Source: Amia ocellicauda (lineage: Eukaryota > Chordata > Actinopteri > Amiiformes > Amiidae). From it: a DNA stretch of 64,000 nt. The notes under the pieces are model-generated. The model worked only from the letters and a program-made list of their open reading frames with translations, was not told where the DNA came from and did not search any database. The translations under genes were made by a program, and so were the position numbers. Shown here in pieces: positions 9,864-32,228 of this stretch; positions within the stretch are counted from its first letter, which is position 1; every line of letters begins with the position of its first letter. Where the stretch lies: NCBI RefSeq assembly GCF_036373705.1, contig NC_089850.1, positions 34,644,233 through 34,708,232 on the forward strand. The letters are read 5' to 3'.

Positions 9864-11633
9864 ATGAAATACTGCCTGATCTTCAGTCTGTTGTGCACAT
9901 GGTAAGACTGTTTTATCAATTCCGTCGCATCTTAACAATGACATCACAGCTAATATCACCATAGAGGTTTGGCACAAGGAAATGGACAGGTTATTGTGAG
10001 AAGTATTGTAATTCACACACAAAGACCACAATTAAACTGTTGTCTCCGTTATACTGTGTTTCTAACCACAGCCGCCTGTTACACAGCTCTGAGTGACATT
10101 TCTGGGCTTAACGGTCCCTCATTTTGCTAACTGGGCTGCTCCCCTTTCCTTTTCTTCCAATGAAGGTCAGTTTTTGCTCTGCCTCCAGATAACAACTGGC
10201 CATCAAGGAACAGTGAGTATCATATAACTCTACCTCAGGATCAGTTTTGGTAGAATTTAAGTCTCTTTAGCCAATAAAAATAACCATGTAGAGTAAGCAA
10301 AAAGAGAAAGTGATGACATTAAAGCATTTGACATTATTCAGGCAAGTAGATTAATTCCAGTATGTATTAATTTTGACATTTTTCACATTAAACCCCTAAA
10401 CAAACGGTTGCACTCAAGCAATTGAGAAGGCATTGTCCTTTTTATCCACCACCTATTTGATCTTGATGATGCATTTTCCCGTGACATGACGTTTTGGCTC
10501 CCCAATGCATAATAAAGTGTAATTAATTAATTTTCAATAATCAAATTAATATTTCAGAACATACATTAAAATAAAATGTTCTATGGATGACAGTAGAATG
10601 GATTCTTTGCTATGTGTTGCTGCAGTCCTTGCTGAGGACCGATAATTACATACAGAAAGGTACCTGAAACCTGCTCTACTGTGCTTCTGTTCTCGCTCAG
10701 GCAGGTTGAATGGCACCTTTCTCTATGACGAGCTCTGGGACAGCAACATGGACATTGCTAATAAAACACTGGAAACCGATTTCCTGAAAAAAATGGTTGC
10801 TGGAACCCTTCCAACAGAGTGCTACATGAAATTCACCCTCCAGGATATCTACTATTTGGTGGGAGTCACAAAAATACTGAAACATCTGAAGAAGCAGAAG
10901 GAGCCCCGTGAGGATGTGAAGGATTTCCTGATTGAAAGATATAACAGTTACAACAGATTTGCCCAGGAGACTCTAAAACAGTATAATCTCAAGGTAAGAG
11001 TCTAACACCCTCTGTTTATGGACTTACAACTACTGTCAATCTAACTTCATAATTTAATTTGGTTCTAATACAGCAGTTAAACCCGGGCGGAGGATATTCA
11101 GACAGCAGGGACTGTATATGAAGACAAATCACTGAAGCAGCTTAGGGTTCTGGGGTTGTTATGAAATTATCTTATTAAATCTCTTTTTCTGCTTCCTGGA
11201 TATAAGGAAAAGTTTTTTTTTATTACCCATAAAATGTCACAAAGCTGTATTTTTTCAAAACAATTGAAACTTTCCTCAACTGTCCCTAATGTTTGGTCCA
11301 CAGAATGCAAATGACATCCAACCCTCCAAAGCAACGGCCAGCTACCTGAAGAGTTACAACCAGATAGCCCAGAATATCGCCAAGAAGGATCACATGTACT
11401 TCGCAGTCGCCCTGCTGCCCTGTGCCAGACTTTGGCCTTACCTGGCTGAACATCTCAACATCTCATCCAGCAGCCCCTACTACGCGTTCAAGAGGGACAA
11501 TGAGGGAGGCAGCGCTGAAAAGCACTACAAGAACCTGCTGGAGAAGCACCGCCACAGCATGAAAGAATCCATAGTGAGAACCATCTTCAAACAGCACATG
11601 ACCTACGAGAATAAATTCTTTGTGTCGGCATGA
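9864..11633 (+). CDS. Secreted TenA/thiaminase-family protein, 235 aa, complete
   Basis: TenA-family enzymes hydrolyse thiamin or its aminopyrimidine breakdown products. Exons 9864-9901, 10166-10212, 10701-10993 and 11304-11633 join in phase; the acceptor at 10165 is chosen because the later AG at 10188 would create a stop. Residues 1-17 form a signal peptide (MKYCLIFSLLCTWSVFA, then LPP). The rest resembles bacterial TenA in length. The catalytic triad appears kept: Asp77 in TLQDIYYL, Cys166 in ALLPCARLW and Glu228 in TYENKFF, at spacings close to Asp44, Cys135 and Glu205 of Bacillus TenA. Tyr80 also corresponds to an active-site aromatic. Three N-glycosylation sequons (Asn32, Asn49, Asn178) fit the secretory route. 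I recall a report that a zebrafish TenA relative has thiaminase I activity. No frame damage is seen. The substrate is unproven. Confidence 0.88.
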
Positions 11634-11908
11634 TTTGACTGCTTTTCCGCTCCTCAGCAACTAGTTCTTGACTAGAAGACCTTCCACAAGCAGCCCATTA
11701 ATCCCAGGGAACTCTGAGGCCGTAATTAGAGTTTATCGCATCAACCCAAGTTTCTTTTATATATAGTTGAATTTTAGTTATTAGTTACTGTGTTCAAACT
11801 TGGTGGTAATGATGTGTTGTGCTCAGAGCTAAAGCCAAACTTTGAGTATGCAGCTGACAAGGCCAACCCAAGCCTTTGTACACACTTCACTGCTTTAGAA
11901 AGCATTTT

Positions 11909-11914
11909 AATAAA
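11909..11914 (+). terminator. poly(A) signal of the TenA-like gene
   Basis: AATAAA lies about 276 bases after the stop codon, which implies a short 3'UTR. Confidence 0.7.
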
Positions 11915-11984
11915 CATTATCCCATCAGTCTATAACGGAAGTTGTGTGTTTTATTTTCTAAATCTGAGGTTTTTGTCCAGCTGT

Positions 11985-12110
11985 ATCTTGAAGGATCAAG
12001 GGTCTGTGCTTCAATGACTTGTCTGGGTCACTTCTTCCAGACTCCCACCACCCTCTGTGTAAAGAAGTATCTCCTGTTTTCAGTCTTAAAAGTATTTCCC
12101 CTTAAATCTC
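11985..12110 (+). repeat. Degenerate fragment of the 54-kb interspersed repeat
   Basis: 'ccctctgtgtaaagaagta' and 'ctcctgttttcagtctta' parallel the 'ctctgtgtgaagaagtgtc' and 'cttgttttccactttgaa' of the longer copy at 54050-54640. It is an old, partial copy. From 12111 to about 12985 I see nothing identifiable. Confidence 0.5.
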
Positions 12111-12989
12111 CACTGATGTGCTCGTCTGACTGTCACTGTGCATCTAAATCTCCCTTTCAGCTCTTTTATCAAAGATGCATAATAGCTTTAGTGGTGTGAC
12201 GTGGCTGTTCCAGGTTTGCCCAAGCAATCACAGGGCATCCCAGCGCAAACACAACACAACAGTCCACATGGGCAATAAACTATAACAGAAGCTATAACAT
12301 GAGCTTCACACTCAAAATACAATGTGCATCAGTAACTGCATTTAAAAACTCCAGGGTAACAGTAAGTGTCATCTCCACTCCACAATTCCACTGTTCGCCA
12401 CCAGAGGTCGTCATCCTCCAAACTCTAACCCGTCTTTCTCCTTCACCAGCACCAATCATCACTTAACATTCCACAGCACCATGTGCACTTGCAACACTCA
12501 ACCTCTCCCCTCATTGGCTCAACACCTCACATCCCTGTTCCCTGTGTCACTCTGCTCTCCATTTAAACCCCTTTTGTCCCTGCATTTAATGCTAAGTCTT
12601 GTGCTTCCCTGTGTTGACATTTCTAAGAATTCTTCCTAGTAAATTACCTGTGGTAGGGACCATATTCTTTGAAAAATCTTGCTTATTTGGCATACAGCAT
12701 TCAGCTATTTAACAGATGTACATTAATATACAAAACACATTCTGTTCAGTATGGGTTTAAAACACAAGGATGACCTGACCGCAGTAAATCCCTTCCACTG
12801 GATGATTTAAAAGCACAGTGCAGCTTACAGTTTCAATTGTTTTTACAATTAAACAATCTACCCCAGCCTCTCATATATTAGTACATGCAGGTTACTGCAA
12901 TGCTCTGAAATTATATTTTGCTGAGTATATGGGCCCGAATACTTAACACACATGCATACACATACATATACTTTTTCTATTCTGGTTAG

Positions 12990-13440
12990 AGCCAGTTTGC
13001 GCTGTTCTGTGAAGGGAGTAGTACACAGCGTTGTACAAGATCTTCAGTTTCTTGGAAATTTCTCACTTGGAATAGCCTTCATTTCTCAGAAATAGACTGA
13101 TGAGTTTCAGAAGAAAGTTCTTTGTTTCTGGCCATTTTGAGCCTGTAATTGAACCCACAACTGCTGATGCTCCAGATTGCAAAAGGGTTTTCTAATAATT
13201 AATTAGCCTTTTAAATGATAAACTTGGACTAGCAAACACAACGTGCCATTGGCACACAGGACTGATGGTTGCTGATGATGGGCCTCTGTACACCTATGTA
13301 GATATTCCATTACAAATCAGCCGTTTCCAGCTACAATAGTCATTAACAATGTCTACACTGTATTTCTGATCAATTTAATGTTAGTTTTGAAAACAAGGAC
13401 ATTTCTAAGTGACCCCAAACTTGTATTTTTTCCAGAGCTG
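12990..13440. mobile_element. Tc1-like remnant, third family
   Basis: The text 'ctttgtttctggccatttt', 'gatggttgctgatgatggg', 'gtctacactgtatttctga' and 'catttctaagtgacccc' is the non-coding end of a Tc1 element common in fish. Only this terminal part remains, with no transposase and no second end. Confidence 0.75.
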
Positions 13441-13511
13441 TATACATGTATACATACACACACAGTATACATATACACATATATACATATATACATACAT
13501 ATACATACACA
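13441..13511. repeat. CA/TA dinucleotide tract
   Basis: Alternating 'atacatacacacacagtat' and 'atatacatatatacat' abut the Tc1 remnant at its outer end. Confidence 0.8.
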
Positions 13512-13512
13512 T

Positions 13513-14401
13513 CAGTGGCAGCTGGTGACTCAAAAAATTGGGGAGGACAGGGGGAAAACCAACCCACTGTGTCGTTATTTTACACTAGTTGGCTGCTTAT
13601 CTCTACTTTCTTGTGTTCAAGTTATGTTATGTTCTTATGTTCAAATGTAGCGATAATCCAACTAGCAACCTAATGCAAACTTACTATACAACTAAGGTAA
13701 GGTAATGCACCCGAAGTTTATCCCCATCTTCCATAAGGAACAAATATCATATTATCATATATCATATTACAAGACAAAGGATGAATATAAAAGGGGCCAG
13801 GTGGACGAGAGGGAAAGACGCATCTAATCACTGCGGCTCTGGATGGGAATGAGCCTCGTGTGTGTAATGTGTCACTAGAAGCCTGTCTGTCAGTCCTGTG
13901 TATCACTATCTTTCGCTTCACCCCCAGTTCATCACTCACGTACAATACAGTGGTAGAGAATTTAAGATGATATTTGGAAATTATCATTGGACGAACGCGA
14001 TGTCAATATTGTATTCTGGTTGTTGATTGGTTAGGGAGGACATACTCCCTTGGAGCATCATTTTACGTGTTATAGCCAATGACAGATTACCATGAAAATC
14101 AAGTGCATTAAATTGATATAAGAGATCCCGCCATAAGGACAGCAGGAGCCTGTCCTCCTCTGCCCCCCACCTCACACAGCCTGCCTTCCCCTCTGCCTGC
14201 AGGTGTCATTGTTTAAGCATTTTAATCAGAATTTCAATAATGGATTTTTTCCAAAGAAGAGAGAAATTATTTTATAAATCATACTGAGATTTGGTAATGG
14301 TTTATTTAATCCAATACTGTTTTTAAAATTTTGATCTCCCTCTTGCCTCTCAGAAATAGAGGAGGAGCAACCTCCTCTGCCTCTATAGACCAGCCTCCTC
14401 T
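13513..14401. mobile_element. Possible non-autonomous DNA transposon
   Basis: The left edge CAGTGGCAGCTGGT and the complement of the right edge (CAGAGGAGGCTGGT) agree at 11 of 14 bases. The right edge is rich in 'cctcctctg' words that recur at 14155. No clear target duplication was found, so the borders are tentative. Confidence 0.35.
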
Positions 14402-15006
14402 GCTTTGGATACACAGAATTGTGAGCAAAGGAACTGCATTTTAGATTTGTTGAGGACAGATTTGTAGTAAGAATAATTATTCAGGAGCACCGTAATCATT
14501 CAATAATCATTTTTTGAGAGAGAAAGGAACTGAATAACAATAACTGGAATCAAAAGCTGAATAATGCTGCCTTGAATTCTAAAGGGTTTACAATGACTTT
14601 TGTAGAATTTGTCTGCTGATTAGAAGAGACAAAATATCAGATTTGTTGTATATAAATCAGAAGTAAATATATGTATATGTTTCTTAGGCTGCATAATTTG
14701 TCAGTGCTGATATTCTTCTGATATCCTTTGATTATCATCACGTTGCTTCTTATTTCAGTAACTGGTTTAGAAATGTATAATTTATTGTTTAATTTATCCA
14801 TGTTTTTCTAGCCTAAGCCAAGATACATAGTATTTTATTCAATACAATATGTTTCTCTATGCCAGTATATCTCATACATCCTTATAGGATAAAATTAAAT
14901 AATCTTCTTGTCAAAACAATATTTTTGTCAGTACAAAATGCATATAATATATGTTTGTATTTCTTTTTTTTGTAAAAAAATGCAGTGTTCTCCACCATAT
15001 ACATAT
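14402..15006. other. AT-rich intergenic DNA, nothing recognised
   Basis: No exon, repeat unit or regulatory motif stands out in this stretch. Confidence 0.5.
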
Positions 15007-15423
15007 GTCACGGCTACCATCTAGCACTTCCACTTTCCCCCACTAGATGTCACCGTCACCCTTCCTTATCAGTCACAGTTCCCTTCAATCATTCAATTGA
15101 CATTCCTGGAACCCTTGTGCGCTCCTGTGATCACCCCCTGCACCTCCCATCTTGTTTCTCTGCCCCACACATAAACCCTTCACTCACTCCCAGTCCCTGC
15201 GAAGTTTTGTCACTTTTTACTGCATCTTAATGCCTTATTATTGCGTTGTTCCCTGGATTCCTCGACTGACCTCCTGACCACGACTTTGCACTTTCCTCTG
15301 GACTGTTTGCCTGTGATCACGACCCCGTCTCCGCCTTGCCCTGACTGCCCTGTCCTGCTGGGACCGACCCCCACCTGTCTGAGCACCTCTATCAGCACCG
15401 CAACTGCGTCCCTGGTACGTTAC
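15007..15423 (+). repeat. Possible solo LTR or LTR-like repeat
   Basis: The segment starts TGTCACGGC, ends GTACGTTACA, and has the C-rich 'ctgaccacgactttgcact ... ctgactgccctgtcc' style common near fish LTR ends. I could not find a target duplication, so an LTR origin is only suggested. Confidence 0.35.
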
Positions 15424-15444
15424 AATTAAATCTATGTTTATGTA

Positions 15445-16665
15445 TACTCACCTAAAGGATTATTAGGAACACCATACTAATACTGTGTTTGACCCCCTTT
15501 CGCCTTCAGAACTGCCTTAATTCTACGTGGCATTGATTCAACAAGGTGCTGAAAGCATTCTTTAGAAATGTTGGCCCATATTGATAGGATAGCATCTTGC
15601 AGTTGATGGAGATTTGTGGGATGCACATCCAGGGCACGAAGCTCCCGTTCCACCACATCCCAAAGATGCTCTATTGGGTTGAGATCTGGTGACTGTGGGG
15701 GCCAGTTTAGTACAGTGAACTCATTGTCATGTTCAAGAAACCAATTTGAAATGATTCGACCTTTGTGACATGGTGCATTATCCTGCTGGAAGTAGCCATC
15801 AGAGGATGGGTACATGGTGGTCATAAAGGGATGGACATGGTCAGAAACAATGCTCAGGTAGGCCGTGGCATTTAAACGATGCCCAATTGGCACTAAGGGG
15901 CCTAAAGTGTGCCAAGAAAACATCCCCCACACCATTACACCACCACCACCAGCCTGCACAGTGGTAACAAGGCATGATGGATCCATGTTCTCATTCTGTT
16001 TACGCCAAATTCTGACTCTACCATCTGAATGTCTCAACAGAAATCGAGACTCATCAGACCAGGCAACATTTTTCCAGTCTTCAACTGTCCAATTTTGGTG
16101 AGCTTGTGCAAATTGTAGCCTCTTTTTCCTATTTGTAGTGGAGATGAGTGGTACCCGGTGGGGTCTTCTGCTGTTGTAGCCCATCCGCCTCAAGGTTGTA
16201 CGTGTTGTGGCTTCACAAATGCTTTGCTGCATACCTCGGTTGTAACGAGTGGTTATTTCAGTCAAAGTTGCTCTTCTATCAGCTTGAATCAGTCGGCCCA
16301 TTCTCCTCTGACCTCTAGCATCAACAAGGCATTTTCGCCCACAGGACTGCCGCATACTGGATGTTTTTCCCTTTTCACACCATTCTTTGTAAACCCTAGA
16401 AATGGTTGTGCGTGAAAATCCCAGTAACTAAGCAGATTGTGAAATACTCAGACCGGCCCGTCTGGCACCAACACCCACGCCACGCTCAAAATTGCTTAAA
16501 TCACCTTTCTTTCCCATTCAGACATTCAGTTTGGAGTTCAGGAGATTGTCTTGACCAGGACCACACCCCTAAATGCATTGAAGCAACTGCCATGTGATTG
16601 GTTGGTTAGATAATTGCATTAATGAGAAATTGAACAGGTGTTCCTAATAATCCTTTAGGTGAGTG
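15445..16665 (-). mobile_element. Tc1/mariner element, family B, copy 1 (defective)
   Basis: It is 1221 bp with short inverted ends (about 29 bp, core ACTCACCTAAAGGATTATT) and flanking TA dinucleotides. Its transposase frame is broken by one stop. Related copies are at 26900, 35988 and 49017. Confidence 0.92.
15477..16517 (-). pseudogene. Family B Tc1 transposase with one nonsense codon
   Basis: The frame is full length (346-codon equivalent) from the ATG at 16517. A CAG-to-TAG change in the N-terminal SQSAQLLG helix (about 16427-16431) stops translation early. After it the frame is open to the normal end, with the catalytic motifs WSDES, QQDNAPCH and NPIEHLWD intact. Confidence 0.9.
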
Positions 16666-16667
16666 TA

Positions 16668-18306
16668 TATTAAGATTACTATGTATATTTCTATGTATAA
16701 AATAATTTGTGCTTTGAAATTATAAAAATAAATATCTGAATTTCTAATTGTAATACTATCTATTAAACAAAATGCAAACTGCCCTTCCTCCTTTTATACA
16801 ATAAAAGTATACAAATGAAAAGGATAAATCATAAGGCCATGCTTGTAAACACATGTATTTTGAAACACATGGGAAGATAGGAAGCAGATTTTAGTATTTT
16901 CCATGAAAATCGCTCCAATTCATAACACGAGAGGAGAAGACCTAAATTGTAAATGCAATACAATCTTCAGTGTTGAATTAACAAAGATTTGTGTCGGAAG
17001 ATATAATCTCAAGTGCGAGTGCGATCACGAAGAAATTCGTTTTATTAGAGTGAAATCACGTACAGAGACAGTGACTGATACAGTTCATATCAGCGCATTA
17101 AACACTGTGATTCACAGACTAGTTACAATAAACTGCAGGATAATAACCGCAGCAGCAGCCGATGGTATTAATACTGAAGGACAGCTGTGTTGTGTGAAAG
17201 TTCAATTAAAGCTGCTATATTGTGTCTGGATGAATAACGGTGAAACGTGTGCATTTTGTTTCAACTGTAATTTGCCCTGGTTAAGGACGTCTGATAAGTA
17301 CATTATAACTAAAACGCATAAAGTATCGTTTGCAGCTACAGATCTGTAGTAAGAGGACGGTGTTAAAGTCAGTTTGAATGCAATGCAATGCGTGAATGCA
17401 AATGTCTGTATCTTCACCAGCTTTCACATGAAGAGGACCAACTGTGATTTCTTTCACAGCCTTTATTTGACCTGTGAATCAGAATCATTTGTGAAAATCA
17501 ATAACATACCGCATATATGCAACCAAACTCCCGGAATCATTGGAAAAATATGTATCTCGCTAACCACAGCAGATACAGGGTTCAAATATACTATTATTTA
17601 AAAAAATACCAATTGTGAATTGTTTCACAGTCTCTGCTTTACCTGTGAATACTAAGAATAATTTAAATCAACAAAGTGCTTTATTAGGGTACTTTTTATG
17701 TTAGGTTTCTTTCAAATGTCTTTGGAAAAGTTTTGTGTACGAATATGTTGTTGTTGTGCTTATTGTCTTTGCTATTCATGAAGACTGTGTGTGAGAGGGG
17801 TTACTGCTTTTCACAACAGATTACTAGGCATAAATAAAACAGACTGAAGATTCCCACTGTCTCTCATGATTTGTGTTTGTATTATTGATTTTAATTGTAA
17901 ATCCATACTATTCACAAGTACAAAACATTGTGAAACAATTAACAACTGGCCTTTTTCACATAAAGTTATTTTTAAAATGCTAGTGTCTGTGGGAGCACCC
18001 GATGATACACTGTTGCTAGATGGTGGTTAGGGATATCAAGCAATTTCAGGCATGTCACAAATGATTCTTACCGCGGTAATGGACCATATTTATTTGTATT
18101 GTTGCACATGGAAACGGTTTCTTATGGGGACGTGCTTGTCTGAATATAATGTTGTCTATTCACGTTTAGCTCTTCCTAATATCTCTGAACAGAAACGTGC
18201 TTGAGCTTTATTTTCTGAACATATTTTGGATGTCCAACACTTATAGACCCAGATTATATATTCATGAAAACACTGACCCAAGTCTCTCCAGTATGTGAGT
18301 GCAGTA
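16668..18306. other. Unassigned intergenic DNA with one 148-codon open frame
   Basis: A plus-strand frame at 16903-17349 is open for 148 codons, is not low-complexity and has many cysteines (CKC, CECD, CAFCFNC). I recognise no family and see no clear splice or promoter context, so it may be chance. At 17431-17505 and 17608-17675 lie two diverged copies of one segment ('gtgaattgtttcacag' type). Confidence 0.4.
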
Positions 18307-18922
<616 letters not shown>

Positions 18923-18928
18923 TGTTTA
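18923..18928 (-). terminator. poly(A) signal, IARS2
   Basis: TTTATT on the plus strand is AATAAA for the minus-strand IARS2, about 350 bases after its stop at 19279. The 3'UTR would span roughly 18905-19278. Confidence 0.65.
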
Positions 18929-19278
18929 TTAGCTTTATAGATATATACATTGTTCCAGCAGTAGCACTGATTTTCACACCAATGTACAGAAGTCACACTG
19001 TGGCATTGCCCACTTGCCCTTCATTATTAACACAGCCATGCAGCTCCACCAGAACATAAATAGTCCATCCGAGAACAAAAAAACTAACCAATGCAGAATG
19101 ATTTATACAAGCACACAAGAATCCTGTCAAAGCAATCTGACCCACTCCCCACTGCCCTGCCCTGGGGTGACTGACAGTGAGGGGTGTGCGGAAGGGGGGG
19201 TATTGAGAGAGGGAGACTGTGAGTGCAATGAGGGAGGGGATAGAGCAACTAGGGTAAAACCCAGGAGAGGGGTGGTGC

Positions 19279-29734
<10,456 letters not shown>

Positions 29735-29956
29735 GCTGACGGACTGAGCGAGGAGCTGTGCTGGGGCAGGGGACTCGGGACTCACAGTCGGGCTGCGCAG
29801 TGTTTATCTGCCCTCTTTCTGCAGCTTCCAGGCTAAACCCGTCTGATGCTTCTGGCGGAAGGGTAAAAGGGGAGGACATCTACGGAGCGTCGTAAAGGAC
29901 AAATGTTATTAAGACAGGAAAGCGCGTTCTCCTCTTCTTTGTTGTTCGTGTGGGTA

Positions 29957-30002
29957 TGACGTATGAGAAAGCTGGGTTTATGGGAAATGTAGTTTCCGGA
30001 TT
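29957..30002 (-). promoter_or_regulatory. IARS2 promoter motifs (CRE, ZNF143/THAP11-type, ETS)
   Basis: About 220-270 bases upstream of the IARS2 ATG are a CRE-like TGACGTA (29958-29964), TGGGAAATGTAGT (29981-29993, complement ACTACATTTCCCA, the ZNF143/THAP11 motif shape) and an adjoining TTTCCGGAT (ETS core). This TATA-less combination is common at nuclear genes for mitochondrial proteins. Binding is inferred from motif form only. Confidence 0.55.
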
Positions 30003-30517
30003 ATTTTTCCGTCTCGTTCAGAACTGGATTAAAATATATTTCCCTCTATGTCCTGAAAAATCTTGAATACTTCTGTGTCATCCTTAGACAGTTGTATCCC
30101 CAACAGCTGTAGTAGACCCTGCCTGCCCCTCACAGTGATCGGGCTGCACACACCTGCCCCAGACACGTCACCTGTACTCTCCTTATCACACTAACTTAAC
30201 AACACACAGTGAAGCAACACAGCAAACTCAACAATACACTGGACAATGTATGTATTTATTTATTTTATTTCCAGGCTAATACAGCAGTACCTTGATTTTT
30301 GTTTCTTCTCCCTGAGCATTTCAGATCCATTCCCACCACACAGCTAAAACTACAACCCTGCGATCACTGTGTCAAGTGAGAGCTCACACACAGGTGTCTT
30401 TTAATAATGATATGGATTAAAATATCTGATCTGATCAAAAGCAAAACCATGAAAATGCAATAAGACATACTAAACGGCAACAGAAAAACTGATTTATCAG
30501 GAGTCCACCACTATATA
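30003..30517. other. Intergenic DNA upstream of IARS2
   Basis: Nothing beyond the promoter motifs above can be recognised. Confidence 0.5.
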
Positions 30518-30710
30518 CAGTGAGGGAAAAAAGTATTTGATCCCCTGCTGATTTTGTACGTTTGCCCACTGACAAAGAAATGATCAGTCTATAATTTTAA
30601 TGTTAGGTGTATTTTAACAGTGAGAGACAGAATAACAAAAACAAATCCAGAAAAACACATTTCAAAAAAGTTATAAATTGATTTGCATGTTAATGAGGGA
30701 AATAAGTATT
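30518..30710. mobile_element. Lone Tc1 family A terminal repeat
   Basis: About 190 bases starting CAGTGAGGGAAAAA match the terminal repeat of the 339-1926 element and stop abruptly at 'aataagtatt', where the inverted-repeat element begins. The rest of that Tc1 copy is absent. Confidence 0.9.
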
Positions 30711-31419
30711 TTCAAAACTTTTGAGAAAAAAATTCAAAACTTTTGAGATTTAAAGTCAAAATAAACTTTTGAGAAAAAAAAGTCAAAAGTTTTGAGATGT
30801 AAAGTCGAAATAAACTTTTGAGAAAAAAAGTCAAATGTTTTGAGATTTAAATGCGAAATAAACTTTTGAGAAAAAAAATTGAAAGTTCAGGTTCAAACAC
30901 AACAGCATCGATATGGTGTTATAAGGGGACTGGGTAAAACCCGAAATGGGTTCTAGATGAGGAGAAGGTTATCGTGAAGTTAAAAAGACTGTGTAGAGCT
31001 GTATTGAACTGAAATGTAGGTATAAAAGGAAATTATTAATATCTAAATTACTGAAAAGTGTGCCTCGGAACGCTAATAAGCCTTATTAATCGCTCGAATG
31101 GACAAATACTGTAAACTATTTTGGGTGTATGTTTCCAGTTCCAAAAATAACTCCCCAGCAAAAAACTACTGTACCTTAAAAAGGACTATGATGATTTTGG
31201 GGAGTTGTCTTTTCAATATTAGAAAGCAACCCTTGGAAAGCTAACAACCCAATCTAAGACACAAACTCATGGCATTGGGGACATTTATTTGGTTGTCTCT
31301 TCCCAGTCCGACAAATAGCTCCCCAGCATGAAAGTGTTGTAGCACTATTGCACCTTAATACCACTATTACTTTTACAAATCATGTTCAGTTTAACAAATT
31401 GTAGAAGATGTGTATACAT

Positions 31420-31470
<51 letters not shown>

Positions 31471-31840
31471 TTTATTGGTGTTGTTAATGTTATTATTAGT
31501 ATTAAAGTTCATTATTAATATTATTTACATTATGTAATACAATATTTGCAATTAAAACACACGTTTCTGAAAGCCCAGAATAAGTATTTTTCTGTTTTAG
31601 ACGTCTTTGCAAATCTTTCCATTGTTCCGGCGTTTCGGGTTTTACCCAGTCCCTATCGACGCCATATCGACGCTGTTGGTGTTTGAAACTGAACTTTCAA
31701 CTTTTTTTCTCAAAAGTTTATTTTGCCTTTAAATTTCAAAACTTTTGACTTTTTTTTCTCAAAAATTTATTTCGCCTTTAAATCTCAAAACTTTTGACTT
31801 TTTTTCTCAAAAGTTTTGAATTTTTTTCTCAATATATATA
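30711..31840. mobile_element. Long-inverted-repeat element with repeat-filled arms
   Basis: The left arm (30711-30945) and right arm (31633-31840) are reverse complements. The outer part of each arm is itself built from tandem 'acttttgagaaaaaaagtc' modules. The inner part is unique ('gactgggtaaaacccgaa' and its complement). The 690-base core has no coding capacity and includes (AAT)n at about 31422-31470. The form is that of a foldback or MITE-type element. I could not place it in a named family. Confidence 0.7.
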
Positions 31841-32228
31841 TATATTTTCTCTCTCTTAAGTGACCCTAATGCTCTTCGGTAGCTTTTGGCATTCTAGTAC
31901 ATGATAAATAGCAATTATGGACACTATATTTAAATGACATTGTTCTGAATAACTGTGTTCACGTGTAGGATTAGCAGTAATAAATGTATCCCACAATTAC
32001 ACAATGTTTCTTTCACAGTAGAAAATGTAAAAAGCACAGAGCAATACAAAAAGACACCCAACAAAAGGAATCTGGTGTGACATGACAGGTCAACTTCGCC
32101 CCCTTTACAAATGTGAAATATCCATAAGTACAATAGTACAATCAATACTGAATAATATTACACAATGAAAAAATAACATTAGAATAAATTACACAACAGA
32201 CTAATGTGACAGGTAGTGACAGACTCAC
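31841..32228. other. Region downstream of the NLR exon
   Basis: Leucine-rich-repeat exons of the NLR gene would be expected here or further left. I see none before the IARS2 promoter. Confidence 0.5.

Noticed and set aside
10188-10212. Alternative acceptor at 10188 for TenA-like exon 2
   Set aside because: Joining there makes a TGA at the junction and removes the end of the signal peptide. The acceptor at 10165 keeps the frame.
29735-29785. Upstream GTG start for IARS2
   Set aside because: Non-ATG starts are rare in vertebrates. The ATG at 29734 has a good context and gives the expected length.
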